Source of the DNA: Sphingobium algorifonticola
GTDB lineage: Bacteria > Pseudomonadota > Alphaproteobacteria > Sphingomonadales > Sphingomonadaceae
Length of the DNA: 64,000 nt
Direction: 5' to 3'
Assembly: GCF_004005485.1 (NCBI RefSeq)
Contig: NZ_RZUL01000003.1
Location: 558,001-622,000 of the forward strand
The position numbers were made by a program, and so were the translations under genes. Below are positions 51,757 to 60,142 of the stretch, piece by piece. The notes below the pieces were generated by a model that did not search any database, was not told the origin of the DNA, and was given only the letters and a program-made list of their open reading frames with translations. How positions within the stretch are numbered: the first letter of the stretch is position 1; each line of letters starts with the position of its first letter.

Positions 51757-52859
51757 GCATGGTGCCCGCCCCGATCGCTCGCCTGCCCTGGCACGTCATG
51801 ATCCTGCTGTTCGCCATCGCAGCGTTCGGCTGTGTGGTCCTCTACAGCGCAGCGGGCGGCAACATCCGCCCTTGGGCCAGCAATCAAACCGTGCGCTTTA
51901 TCATCTTTACCATTATGGCGCTGACCCTGGCGCGCATGCCTGTCTCACGCTTCGCCAGCCTTGCCTTGCCGGGCTATGCCGTCATGCTCGTAGCGCTCAT
52001 TCTGGTCGAACTGATCGGCGGGGTGCGCGGCGGCAGCCAACGATGGATCAACCTGGGGTTCATGCAGTTGCAGCCGTCCGAGTTCATGAAACCCATGATC
52101 GTGCTGGCAGTCGCCCAATTCTATGCGCGGCTGCCGGTCGGCGAATTGCGGACATGGAACGCCGTCTGGCCTGCCCTGGCGTTGATCGGCATACCCTGGG
52201 CGCTGGTTCTCGTGCAGCCTGACCTTGGCACCGCTACGATGATCCTGGCAGGTGGCGTGACCGTCATGTTCCTAGCGGGTCTTCCGCTGCGCCTGTTCAT
52301 CGGAACGGCGCTGACAGTCGCGGCGATCATTCCGATCGCCTTCAGTTTCCTGCACGACTATCAGCAGAAGCGCGTGCTGATCTTTCTCGATCCCGAAAGC
52401 GATCCGCTCGGCGCCGGCTATCACATCAGCCAGTCGAAGATCGCGATCGGATCGGGCGGCGTGTTCGGGAAGGGCTTTCTCAACGGCACGCAGAGCCACC
52501 TCGATTATCTGCCCGAGGGCCATACCGATTTCGTGTTCGCCACCATGGCAGAGGAATGGGGGCTGGCAGGCGGCATTCTTCTGATCCTGGCGTTCATGCT
52601 GCTGTTCCGCTGGGGCATCCGTGTCGCGTTGCGGACGGAAGACAAGTTCGCGCGGCTCACTGCTGCCGGTCTCATCACGACCGTCTTCTTCTATGTCGCG
52701 ATCAACCTCATGATGGTGATGGGGCTGGCACCCGTGGTCGGGATCCCCCTGCCCTTCATGTCTTATGGTGGATCATCGATGCTGACCGTTATGCTGTGCA
52801 TCGGCATCATCATGGCCATCGACCGTTCCGGCCGACAACGGCGCACGGACTGGGGCTGA
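51753..52859 (+). CDS. rodA: Peptidoglycan glycosyltransferase RodA
   Basis: A 368-residue SEDS-family polymerase with about ten membrane helices. Key regions are ELIGGVRGGSQRWINLGFMQ, LQPSEFMKPMIVLAVAQFY, LVQPDLGTATMILAGGVTVM, LPEGHTDFVFATMAEEWGLA and GIPLPFMSYGGSSMLTVML. A GGAGGA site six bases upstream favours the TTG start overlapping the mrdA stop; ATG 51759 is the alternative. It ends the shape operon. Confidence 0.96.
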   Translation: MSMVPAPIARLPWHVMILLFAIAAFGCVVLYSAAGGNIRPWASNQTVRFIIFTIMALTLARMPVSRFASLALPGYAVMLVALILVELIGGVRGGSQRWINLGFMQLQPSEFMKPMIVLAVAQFYARLPVGELRTWNAVWPALALIGIPWALVLVQPDLGTATMILAGGVTVMFLAGLPLRLFIGTALTVAAIIPIAFSFLHDYQQKRVLIFLDPESDPLGAGYHISQSKIAIGSGGVFGKGFLNGTQSHLDYLPEGHTDFVFATMAEEWGLAGGILLILAFMLLFRWGIRVALRTEDKFARLTAAGLITTVFFYVAINLMMVMGLAPVVGIPLPFMSYGGSSMLTVMLCIGIIMAIDRSGRQRRTDWG

Positions 52860-52993
52860 CGCCGGGCAACGGCAAAGCGCCAAAACGACAAAATCACGCC
52901 GCGCACAAATAGAGGCTTGCAAAGCCCGCCCATGATGCTAATTGCCGCGCCCTAGCCCAACGCCAGCCATTCCCCGGTCGGCAATCGGCATAG

Positions 52994-53069
<76 letters not shown>

Positions 53070-53217
53070 AATTCTCCTTATTTTCCAGTCGGTTATCGAC
53101 CTCGCCGAAACAGGCGACCGAGAGCGTTCTTTCGCTAGGTAGCTCTCTAGGTAGCAGCGCGCTAATTCAGCGCTGCGGCTGCTCAGCCTCCACACATCAG
53201 CGTTCACGGTAAAAGAT
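53070..53217. other. Unassigned spacer between tRNA-Lys and the IS remnant
   Basis: About 150 bases hold no recognisable gene. There is a short duplicated GCTAGGTAGC/TCTAGGTAGC motif at about 53134-53157 and an AATTCAGCGCTGCGGCTGCT stretch. The flank is consistent with the truncated IS end and other debris after a tRNA. Confidence 0.4.
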
Positions 53218-53833
53218 TCATGGCCTACGCTCTGTCCGACTGCGCTTGAGCGAGTCGTCGATACACACGCTGCCATTATCGGACCGTATATGTGCTGGTG
53301 GGCCGCGCAGGACGAACAGGTCGGCCAGGGCCGCCAGAGCATCCTCGTGCCTGAGCTGGCGTGCAACGATGAGCGCCAGGCATTCCCTGCTGGCCTCATC
53401 GATGATAGTCAGGATCCGGAACTTGCGGCCCTCATGCGTGCGCCCTTCGACAAAGTGATAGGCCCAGACATGCCCCGGATATTCGGGCCGCAAGCGGATG
53501 CACGATCCGTCGTTAACCATAGACGCCCGCGTTTTGGCTGGCGCGGCGGCACCTTCAGCCCCTCGCGCCGCCAGATCCGCTCGACCCGCTTATGGTTCAC
53601 CGTCCACCCCGCATGGCACAGCAACGCCGTCACCCGGCGGTAGCCGTAGCGACCATATTACTTTGCCAGCGCGATGATGTCCTCGTTCAACGCCTGTTCG
53701 TCATCTGCCCCGCGCGGTACCTTGCGCTGTGTCGATCGATGCTGCCCCAGCACCCGACACATCCGTCGCTCGGATACCCAGACTGGCAGATCCCGTCGTA
53801 CTTGATCGATGCAGCGCCGTCGCCGCGCGGGGC
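53218..53833 (-). pseudogene. IS3-family transposase orfB, nonsense-mutated, frameshifted and truncated
   Basis: The reconstructed product runs LLSPARRRRCIDQVRRDLPV through YGRYGYRRVTALLCHAGWTV to TIIDEASRECLALIVARQLR and AHIRSDNGS. A TAA at 53658-53660 interrupts LAK/YGRYGYRR. A one-base loss near 53519 shifts the frame at RGRLWL/NDGSCIRLRP. The third catalytic residue (Glu) and the C-terminus are absent. The DDE domain is thus clearly inactive. Confidence 0.85.
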
Positions 53834-54112
53834 TCAGAAGTTTCCCTTTGCAGCCTCCTGCAGGATCAGCTTGTCCAGCGTCAGGTCGGAGATCGCCCGG
53901 CGAAGCCGCTGGTTCTCCTTCTCCAATTCCTTCATCCGCCGCGCCTGGTCGGTCTTCAGGCCACCATATTCCTTGCGCCAGCGATAATAGGTCTGCTCGC
54001 TGACCGCGATCCGCCGGCACGCCTCGGCAGTCGAGGCCCCCTGCGCCAACGCGATCTCAACTTCACGCAGCTTGCCGATAATCTCTTCCGGCTTGTGCTT
54101 CCTGCTCGGCAT
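53834..54112 (-). CDS. IS3-family transposase orfA (helix-turn-helix)
   Basis: An intact 92-residue OrfA, MPSRKHKPEEIIGKLREVEI, with the HTH STAEACRRIAVSEQTYYRWR and a C-terminal leucine-zipper-like stretch (MKELEKENQRLRRAISDLTL). It binds the IS ends and normally pairs with OrfB by frameshift. Here the OrfB partner is destroyed, so the gene is a remnant although its own frame is open. Confidence 0.88.
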   Translation of the reverse strand: MPSRKHKPEEIIGKLREVEIALAQGASTAEACRRIAVSEQTYYRWRKEYGGLKTDQARRMKELEKENQRLRRAISDLTLDKLILQEAAKGNF

Positions 54113-54177
54113 TCAATGTCCCTTTCGTGGTCCAGACTATCATAGTCTCTGGGCCACTCAGCAGGGGGCAGATCATT

Positions 54178-54442
54178 CTAACCGTCACGCCCCGCCGAAG
54201 CGGGATAGCGCTGTGGATCGGCCACGAACTTGGCCTTGCATCCCGCCGAGCAAAAGACATAGCGCTCGCCCTTCATACTCCGCTTCATGGGCCACGGTAG
54301 CGGGATCGACCACCATTCCGCACACCGGATCGAGCGTGGTAGAGCGGGAGGCCGTATCATCATCCCGCCCTTCATTGCCATGGAGAGCATGGACCTGCCC
54401 GCCTTCAGTCGCTGGCTCGCTCTCTGGGTCATCGTTGGCCAT
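54178..54442 (-). pseudogene. Frameshifted YHS-domain protein (metal-binding or N-terminus of a P-type ATPase)
   Basis: One frame encodes TTLDPVCGMVVDPATVAHEA ending EYEG, the first half of a YHS domain. The second half, ERYVFCSAGCKAKFVADPQR, continues in another frame, so about one base has been lost near 54268. YHS domains bind metals in copper or heavy-metal ATPases and small trafficking proteins. The gene starts 35 bases after ohyA and stops two bases before the IS end. It may be a truncated copA-like gene or a short YHS protein. Confidence 0.7.
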
Positions 54443-54476
54443 CCTTCACCTTCCACTGCGCCTGCGGATTCACCGC

Positions 54477-56246
54477 TCACTCTTTCGAGATCAGGTCGTA
54501 CTCCTCGAGCAGTTTCGCGATCTCGGTGCCTTCCAGCTTCTTCATCAGCAGCTTGCGCAGGAAGGCCGGCCCCGGCACGTCGATCCCCTTTCCATCACGA
54601 AGCGGTGTGACGGCGGCAAGCAGCGTGCGGATATCGTAGGTCGAGTTGAACACTTCGGGTACCCCGCGCTCGACATCCATGAGAGTGTAGACGGCCTCCA
54701 TTGGTGTCCGGACCGAATATTCGGTCGTGAAGATGCAGTCACGCTGCTTCGACTCCGCAAACTGGCCGATAAAGGCGAAATTGACCGCACCTTCCGGCAC
54801 GACGTCTGGCCGGTCGCCGGCCTGGCGCGGCATGAAGAAAGCGGTGATGTACGGCATCATCGTCGGCACGGTGCTGGCGCCCTTCGCGGCGAGTTCCGGG
54901 ATGTCCTCGACAGGCACCCCGAGGTGATAGAGCCACTCCTGCGTGATCTCCTCGCCAGTGCACTCCTGCATCGGCTTCTTCACATAGTCACCGGGCTTGT
55001 CCACGAAGAGCGCATAGAACCAGGCGATCATCTGGTCCTTGGGCTGTTTCTTGAAATGCGGTTGGCGATGCACCGTCCAGCTCAACAACCATGCGGAATC
55101 CTTCACCGTGACAATGCCGGCCGAGACGATCTTGCCAGTGAACGGGTTACGCTTGGTGATCTTTTCGACATACTCCGCAATGCGGGGATCGGTGGCCGTG
55201 ATCGACGCCGACGCCCATTTTGTTTCCGGGATATGGGCGCCGAACACATCCGGGCGTCCGAAAGCCGTATCCTTCGCCGCGATGCGCCGCCACAGGTCCC
55301 AGGCCGGTGCCGGGCCTTCGTTCAGCTTCGCCGGCGTGTGGTGGTCGCCGTTGTCGGAATTCTCGGTCAGCGACCCGATGGTGATGAAAACGAGGTCATC
55401 GGGGCCGAGATCGACACCGCCTTCCTCGCCCTTCTCCTTCCAGTGGATGCGGGTCGCCTGCTTGCGGCCCTCCTGGATATCGAAATCGACATCCGTCACC
55501 TCGACGCCATAGCGGAACTTCACGCCCCGTTCCGTCAGCCACTTCACCAGCGGCAGGACCATCGATTCATACTGGTTGTAGCGGTTGAACTTGAGCGAGG
55601 AGAAATCCGCCAGATGTGCGATGTGATGGATGAAGCGGTGGATGTAGAGCTTCATCTCCAGCGCCGAATGCCATTCCTCGAAGGCGAACATAGTGCGCCA
55701 GTAGAGCCAGAAATTGCTCTTGAGAAAATCTTCGCTGAAGACCTCGTTGATCCGCTTGTTCTCCATTTCCTCGCGGGTCGCGAGGAAGATCGAGATCAGG
55801 TCCTTCTGCGCCCGGTCGTTCAGCGTCAGCAAATGCTTGTCTGGAACGTCCTGCCCCTGGTTCTGGGTCGTGCGCTGAAGTGAGAAATTGGGATCGTCCT
55901 TGTTGAGCCGATAGAACTCATCGAGAACGCTGGCGTCCTCGATTTCCAGCGAGGGGATGGAGCGATACAGGTCCCACAGGCATTCGAAATGCTCTTCCAT
56001 TTCGCGGCCGCCGCGGATGACGAAACCCTTGTCCGGCACATCGAGACCATCGAGCGCGCCGCCGGGAATATCCAGCTCTTCGAGGATGGTGATACGCTCA
56101 CCGGCTATACCGCCGTCGCGGATGAGGAATGCCGCGCCGGCGAGCCCCGCGAGACCCGAGCCGACGAACCAAGCCGTCTTCCTGTCAGCGCCTTCCGGCT
56201 TGCGGGGACGGACAAACGCTTCATAGTTTCCGCTGCTATAGTGCAT
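54477..56246 (-). CDS. ohyA: Oleate hydratase (FAD-dependent fatty acid double-bond hydratase)
   Basis: A 589-residue member of the myosin-cross-reactive-antigen family that adds water to the cis-9 double bond of oleate, giving 10-hydroxystearate. The N-terminal FAD site is GSGLAGLAGAAFLIRDGG (about 29-46), then ELDIPGGALDGLDVPDKGFV and RGGREMEEHFECLWDLYRSI. Further family blocks are FNRYNQYESMVLPLVKWLTE and FAFIGQFAESKQRDCIFTTE. Length agrees with characterised enzymes. It is the fourth gene of a compact operon (TetR, thioesterase, dehydrogenase, hydratase), 29 bases after the dehydrogenase. Confidence 0.95.
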   Translation of the reverse strand: MHYSSGNYEAFVRPRKPEGADRKTAWFVGSGLAGLAGAAFLIRDGGIAGERITILEELDIPGGALDGLDVPDKGFVIRGGREMEEHFECLWDLYRSIPSLEIEDASVLDEFYRLNKDDPNFSLQRTTQNQGQDVPDKHLLTLNDRAQKDLISIFLATREEMENKRINEVFSEDFLKSNFWLYWRTMFAFEEWHSALEMKLYIHRFIHHIAHLADFSSLKFNRYNQYESMVLPLVKWLTERGVKFRYGVEVTDVDFDIQEGRKQATRIHWKEKGEEGGVDLGPDDLVFITIGSLTENSDNGDHHTPAKLNEGPAPAWDLWRRIAAKDTAFGRPDVFGAHIPETKWASASITATDPRIAEYVEKITKRNPFTGKIVSAGIVTVKDSAWLLSWTVHRQPHFKKQPKDQMIAWFYALFVDKPGDYVKKPMQECTGEEITQEWLYHLGVPVEDIPELAAKGASTVPTMMPYITAFFMPRQAGDRPDVVPEGAVNFAFIGQFAESKQRDCIFTTEYSVRTPMEAVYTLMDVERGVPEVFNSTYDIRTLLAAVTPLRDGKGIDVPGPAFLRKLLMKKLEGTEIAKLLEEYDLISKE

Positions 56247-56275
56247 GGCGAACTCCTCTTGTTCTTGTGGTCGGA

Positions 56276-57136
56276 TCAGTCGGCGGGCTTATAGCTGTAG
56301 AAGCCTTCGCCCGAGGCGATGCCCAGCTTGCCCTTGTCGATGTAGTTTTCCTTCAGCCATGCGGCGAGCGACCGGGCATGCTTATCGCCGTGGGAAAGAA
56401 TGTTGTAGGGCGTATTAAGTCCTATCATGTCGTAGATTTGGAACGGCCCCATCGGCGCACCCGTTGCGATCCGCCACACCTTGTCGACGTCATGCGGATT
56501 GGCATAACCGCCTTCGGCGAGCTCGGCCGCGGCGTTGAGCAGCGGCACAAGCAGGGAATTGAGGACATAGCCCGCCTTTTCCCTGCGTATGGGGATGGGC
56601 ACCATGCCGATATCAGAAGCGAATTTGAGAATAGTGTCGATGACCGCCGGATCTGTCTCGGGCGTTCCCATCACCTCGGCCGTATTGAATTTCCAGATGT
56701 TGTTGGCGAAGTGCAGCGCCAGGAACCGATCTGGCCGGCCAGTGAAATCCTTTAGATCGCTGGGCAGCAGCGTCGAACTGTTGGTGGCCAAGATCGTGTC
56801 CGATGGCGCCAACCTTGCCAGCTTCTCATAAAGCGCCTGCTTGATCGCCAGCACTTCTGGCACGGCTTCGATAACCAGATCGGCATCCGCAACGGCTGCA
56901 GCCAGATCGCTTGTCAGTATAATCCTGCCCATTGTGTCGGCTTGCAGGTCCGCCGCGCCGGTCACCTCTTTGCGATAGGTTTCGACCAAAGCTGCGAGCC
57001 GCAGCCGCGCCTTCTGCAGGCTCTCGTCATTGATGTCGTATGCGACTACTTCAAAGCCGGTATAGGCCGACTGGAATGCGATCTGGCTGCCCAGCACGCC
57101 CGTTCCAAGCACTGCGACTTTTCTGATTTCGGTCAT
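56276..57136 (-). CDS. 3-hydroxyacyl-CoA dehydrogenase
   Basis: A 286-residue NAD-dependent enzyme. The Rossmann motif is AVLGTGVLGSQIAFQSAYTG, ending in a basic/acidic ribose site (VVAYDINDES). The active-site region reads ILATNSSTLLPSDLKDFTGR and LALHFANNIWKFNTAEVMG, with the catalytic His. The C-terminal domain contains KAGYVLNSLLVPLLNAAAEL. It resembles 3-hydroxybutyryl-CoA dehydrogenases. Its ATG overlaps the thioesterase stop by 4 bases, so it is coupled to the oleate hydratase operon. Confidence 0.92.
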   Translation of the reverse strand: MTEIRKVAVLGTGVLGSQIAFQSAYTGFEVVAYDINDESLQKARLRLAALVETYRKEVTGAADLQADTMGRIILTSDLAAAVADADLVIEAVPEVLAIKQALYEKLARLAPSDTILATNSSTLLPSDLKDFTGRPDRFLALHFANNIWKFNTAEVMGTPETDPAVIDTILKFASDIGMVPIPIRREKAGYVLNSLLVPLLNAAAELAEGGYANPHDVDKVWRIATGAPMGPFQIYDMIGLNTPYNILSHGDKHARSLAAWLKENYIDKGKLGIASGEGFYSYKPAD

Positions 57137-57630
57137 GCGTTCCTCTCCTGCCCTGTGGCATCGCGCAGAAACGGCGCCGCGACTTCAACAGGCACCCGGA
57201 CCAGCTTGCCAGTCGCTTTTTCGATCAGCGCCCATTGGGAAAGGGCCGACACGAGTACCGTGCCCTTGTTGTCGGTGAAGTCGACGCGGCGCGAATAGCG
57301 CGCCCCGCGCGGTCGTCCCTCAACCCAGGTGACCGCGGTTGCATCCTCACCCGCCCGGACATTGCCGCGATAATCGACCTCATGCCTGAGGACCACCGCG
57401 ACATAGGTGTCGGTATCGCCTGGGCGAGCCGCCGCGAACCAGTGCGCCACCGAGGCATCCTGGAGCCACGTCACCCAGACCGCATTGTTGACATGATCAA
57501 GTTCGTCGATGTCGTGTTCCTCGGCCCGGAAGCTGATGTGGAAGCGACATTGTTCGTCGATCTTGCCCGACAGCGGGTCGCCCGCAGCATCGCAACCGAT
57601 CCGTCGGCGCTTGAGGCCGTCCGAGTTCAT
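57133..57630 (-). CDS. Hotdog-fold acyl-CoA thioesterase
   Basis: A 165-residue protein of the 4-hydroxybenzoyl-CoA thioesterase/YbgC type, with ISFRAEEHDIDELDHVNNAV (the D-x-DHVNN active-site pattern) and VVLRHEVDYRGNVRAGEDAT. It would release free acids from CoA esters. It overlaps both the TetR gene (4 bases) and the dehydrogenase (4 bases). The first 25 residues have no family match, so translation might begin later. Confidence 0.85.
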   Translation of the reverse strand: MNSDGLKRRRIGCDAAGDPLSGKIDEQCRFHISFRAEEHDIDELDHVNNAVWVTWLQDASVAHWFAAARPGDTDTYVAVVLRHEVDYRGNVRAGEDATAVTWVEGRPRGARYSRRVDFTDNKGTVLVSALSQWALIEKATGKLVRVPVEVAAPFLRDATGQERNA

Positions 57631-58244
57631 GGCTTTGCAGGCTCCAGCACATCGAGCCCCGCCATGGCGCGGAAAAAGCCGACCAGCATCTCGTCGCGCG
57701 AGATGGCCCCTTCGACATCACCCTGGACGGCCAGCCCCATCCAAAGCGCATAAAGGCCGATGCCGGCCTGCTCTGCCGGCAAGGCCGGCCGCAGAGAGAA
57801 ACGCCTGACGAGGTCGGCCACGAGCTCACCGAACATCCGATAGCAAGCCGCCTTGCCCTCCCGGTGTCGCTCGGCAAAGGCCGGATTCCGTCGTGCATGA
57901 AGTTGCAGTTCGATCGAAAGCAATGACCATTGAGGTTCTTCGGCCAGCTTCGCGAGACGGTCGGCGAGCACCTCGAGCGTCGCCTCGATATCGTCCCCGA
58001 CGCACTGCGCAACGATATCGCGCAAGAGCGTGACTTCGTCCTGTATGTGGCTCTGCAGTATGTCGACCAGCAGGTCATCCTTGCTGGCGAAGTTGGAATA
58101 GAACGCGCCCTGCGAATGACCCGCCGCGCTGCAGATGTTGCGGATCGACATTGCCGCCACGCCTTCCTCTACGATTGAGGCATGCGCCGCTGCGATCAAT
58201 CGATCCCGGGTCTGACGCTGTGTTTCCTTGCGCGTAGGTCGCAT
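57627..58244 (-). CDS. TetR/AcrR-family regulator
   Basis: A 205-residue repressor starting MRPTRKETQRQTRDRLIAAA. The helix-turn-helix is AMSIRNICSAAGHSQGAFYS followed by NFASKDDLLVDILQS. The C-terminal ligand domain is typical in size. It heads the minus-strand operon and faces the heme-protein operon across a 153-base divergent region, so it is well placed to control both sides. The ligand could be a fatty acid or acyl-CoA; that is inferred. Confidence 0.9.
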   Translation of the reverse strand: MRPTRKETQRQTRDRLIAAAHASIVEEGVAAMSIRNICSAAGHSQGAFYSNFASKDDLLVDILQSHIQDEVTLLRDIVAQCVGDDIEATLEVLADRLAKLAEEPQWSLLSIELQLHARRNPAFAERHREGKAACYRMFGELVADLVRRFSLRPALPAEQAGIGLYALWMGLAVQGDVEGAISRDEMLVGFFRAMAGLDVLEPAKP

Positions 58245-58298
58245 GACGTTCGCCCTCAAAAACAGCCACGCCTTTGAAACTTTTGCCATCGATCGGCG

Positions 58299-58329
58299 TT
58301 GACCGGAAAACCAGATACCACCTGATATC
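58299..58329 (+). promoter_or_regulatory. Putative promoter with a tandem 10-mer in the divergent region
   Basis: TTGACC (58299-58304) and TGATAT (58323-58328) are 18 bases apart. Two related 10-mers in tandem, ACCAGATACC (58310-58319) and ACCTGATATC (58320-58329), fill the spacer and -10. They could be the TetR operator. No clear opposite-strand promoter was seen. Confidence 0.4.
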
Positions 58330-58397
58330 CCGATTGGATGACAATTTCGAGGCTAAATTGCTCATCCGTCGTCAAATCCTGCCGCAAAGGAGTGGCC

Positions 58398-59486
58398 TTG
58401 GCTGACACCTATATTCTCTACTCCCCTGATGTGGAGATGGTTGGCGATGACGAAGATCGTCTCACCGCCGAAATTCTCGAAATCATGGCTTCGACCAATC
58501 GCAGGGCGTTCGAGCGGCACCGGCACGCGGTACGGGACGCCCATGCCAAGAGCCATGGGTTCCTGAAGGCCGAACTTATCGTCCCCGAATTGCAGCAGCA
58601 TCTGCGCCAAGGCCTGTTTGCGCGACCCGGGACCTATCCGGTGGTGATCCGCCTTTCCTCGGCGCCGGGTGACATTCACTCCGATACCATTCCCGCCCCG
58701 CGTGGAATGGCCATCAAGGTCCTCGGCGTCGAGGGCGAACGGCTGCTGCCCGGGGACACTGGACGCAATCAGGATTTTCTACTGGTGAATATTCCAGTCC
58801 TGAGCTTCGGCACGATCGGCAAGTACCGCCAGCTCATCGGGCTCCTCGAAAAGAATGCACAGAATCCGGCCTTCCTCCAACGTGCGATGGCCGGGGTCGC
58901 GCGAGGCGTCGAGGCAGCGGTCGAGGCCGTCGGCGTGGAACCGGGCGCGACACTGCGCGGCCTCGCCCGGGACAATGATCATCTCCTGGGTGAGACCTAT
59001 CACTCGATGGCGGCGATCCGCTTCGGCGATTACATCGCCAAGATCAGCGCGGCGCCGCTGTCCGACAATGTCCGGGCGCTCACGGGCCAGGATGTCGGCA
59101 CGGTCGAGGATTCCACGATGCGAGACCTGGTGGTCGAGCATTTCCGCGAGCAAGGCGCCGAGTACCAGCTCCGGGCACAACTCTGTGCCGATCTGGACAA
59201 GATGCCGGTCGAGGACGCGGCCGTGCTCTGGCCGGATGACCTGTCGCCGCACCAGCCGCTCGCGACGCTGCGCATTCCGCCGCAGGACGCCTATTCGCCC
59301 GCACGACGCGTCTATGGCGACGATGTCCTCTCCTTCAACCCGTGGCACGGCATCCGCGAGCATCAGCCGCTCGGCTCGATCATGCGGGTGCGGATCGCCG
59401 CATATGAGCGGTCCACCCGCTACCGCTACGAGATGAACGCCCAGCCGCGGGTTGAGCCGACGAGCATCGACGCCATTCCAGACTGA
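58398..59486 (+). CDS. Short catalase-related heme protein
   Basis: A 362-residue catalase-fold protein; monofunctional catalases are about 480 residues or more. The TTG start (MADTYILYSPDVEMVGDDED) has AAAGGAG nearby. The distal-histidine region is HAKSHGFLKAEL (49-60), followed by PVVIRLSSAPGD, APRGMAIKVLGVEG and FLLVNIPVLSF. The late FNPWHGIREHQPLGSIMR (313-330) is typical of the short catalase-related family, which includes allene oxide synthase and fatty-acid hydroperoxide enzymes. Its neighbour is oleate hydratase, so a lipid peroxide substrate is plausible but unproven. Confidence 0.85.
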   Translation: MADTYILYSPDVEMVGDDEDRLTAEILEIMASTNRRAFERHRHAVRDAHAKSHGFLKAELIVPELQQHLRQGLFARPGTYPVVIRLSSAPGDIHSDTIPAPRGMAIKVLGVEGERLLPGDTGRNQDFLLVNIPVLSFGTIGKYRQLIGLLEKNAQNPAFLQRAMAGVARGVEAAVEAVGVEPGATLRGLARDNDHLLGETYHSMAAIRFGDYIAKISAAPLSDNVRALTGQDVGTVEDSTMRDLVVEHFREQGAEYQLRAQLCADLDKMPVEDAAVLWPDDLSPHQPLATLRIPPQDAYSPARRVYGDDVLSFNPWHGIREHQPLGSIMRVRIAAYERSTRYRYEMNAQPRVEPTSIDAIPD

Positions 59487-59527
59487 GCCTGCACAAACCT
59501 GCCAGATTTCGAGAAAGGAGGCCTGTC

Positions 59528-60139
59528 ATGGCCGATACCGAAGAAGCACCTCAGATCGATGAAACCCGCCTGCAGGCCATCCGCCGCAGGATCGAGGAAG
59601 TTGCCGGCGATGCGCCGCAACTCGCCAAACTGGCGCTCGAGCAGATGGTCACCAAACATAATCCTGATCTCAAGGGTACGGCGGGTTCCGCCGGTCGGGT
59701 CGGCGCGCAGTCGGGCAATGTCTCGGAACTGACAGCAATCGCCAAACTGAAGCCTGGCGGCGCCGATCGGCTGCGGCGCATTTTCGGCCTGGTCAACGGC
59801 AATTTCGACGGTGCCCAGAAAGTGGGCACGCTCCACAATATGCGCTTCGTGTTCTTCGACAACGACACGCGCATTCTGTTCGCGACCGCCTATGATGGCG
59901 ACTGGGACACCTATATCAACGACTTCGCCACCAAGATCCCGGATTTGATGGACCTGCTCTTCGCCTCGGTCGAGGGCTGGCCCGGCATCGCCAGTCCCAA
60001 AGTCAAGGACTTCATCGCCGACCACCAGATCACGGCGGCCGGCTGGTTCGTCGCCAATCCGCAGGTCACCGTCGTCGATGTGCGCCGGCTCCAGCGCATG
60101 GAGCACGCCGTCAACGAATTCCTCGACAAGGTGGGCTGA
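59528..60139 (+). CDS. Uncharacterised 203-residue protein between the heme genes
   Basis: No family was recognised with certainty. The N-terminal 50 residues are helical and charged (MADTEEAPQIDETRLQAIRR). The C-terminal 120 residues have a conserved look: GTLHNMRFVFFDNDTRILFA, TAYDGDWDTYINDFATKIPD and QITAAGWFVANPQVTVVDVR. This pattern suggests a dimeric alpha-beta barrel related to part of the DyP fold. A GAAAGGAGG site precedes the ATG. It is 3 bases before the DyP gene and 41 after the catalase-related gene, implying a joint function. Confidence 0.75.
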   Translation: MADTEEAPQIDETRLQAIRRRIEEVAGDAPQLAKLALEQMVTKHNPDLKGTAGSAGRVGAQSGNVSELTAIAKLKPGGADRLRRIFGLVNGNFDGAQKVGTLHNMRFVFFDNDTRILFATAYDGDWDTYINDFATKIPDLMDLLFASVEGWPGIASPKVKDFIADHQITAAGWFVANPQVTVVDVRRLQRMEHAVNEFLDKVG

Positions 60140-60142
60140 CCA

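Larger units (their letters stand above)
53218..54175 (-). mobile_element. Degenerate IS3-family element (IS407-like)
   Basis: A complete orfA and a broken, truncated orfB lie on the minus strand, preceded by a probable IS end beginning TGATCTGCCCCCTG at 54175. The opposite end is missing: orfB stops after its second catalytic aspartate (HIRSDNGS). The element can therefore no longer transpose by itself. Its outer end lies two bases from the stop codon of a broken YHS-domain gene. Confidence 0.85.
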
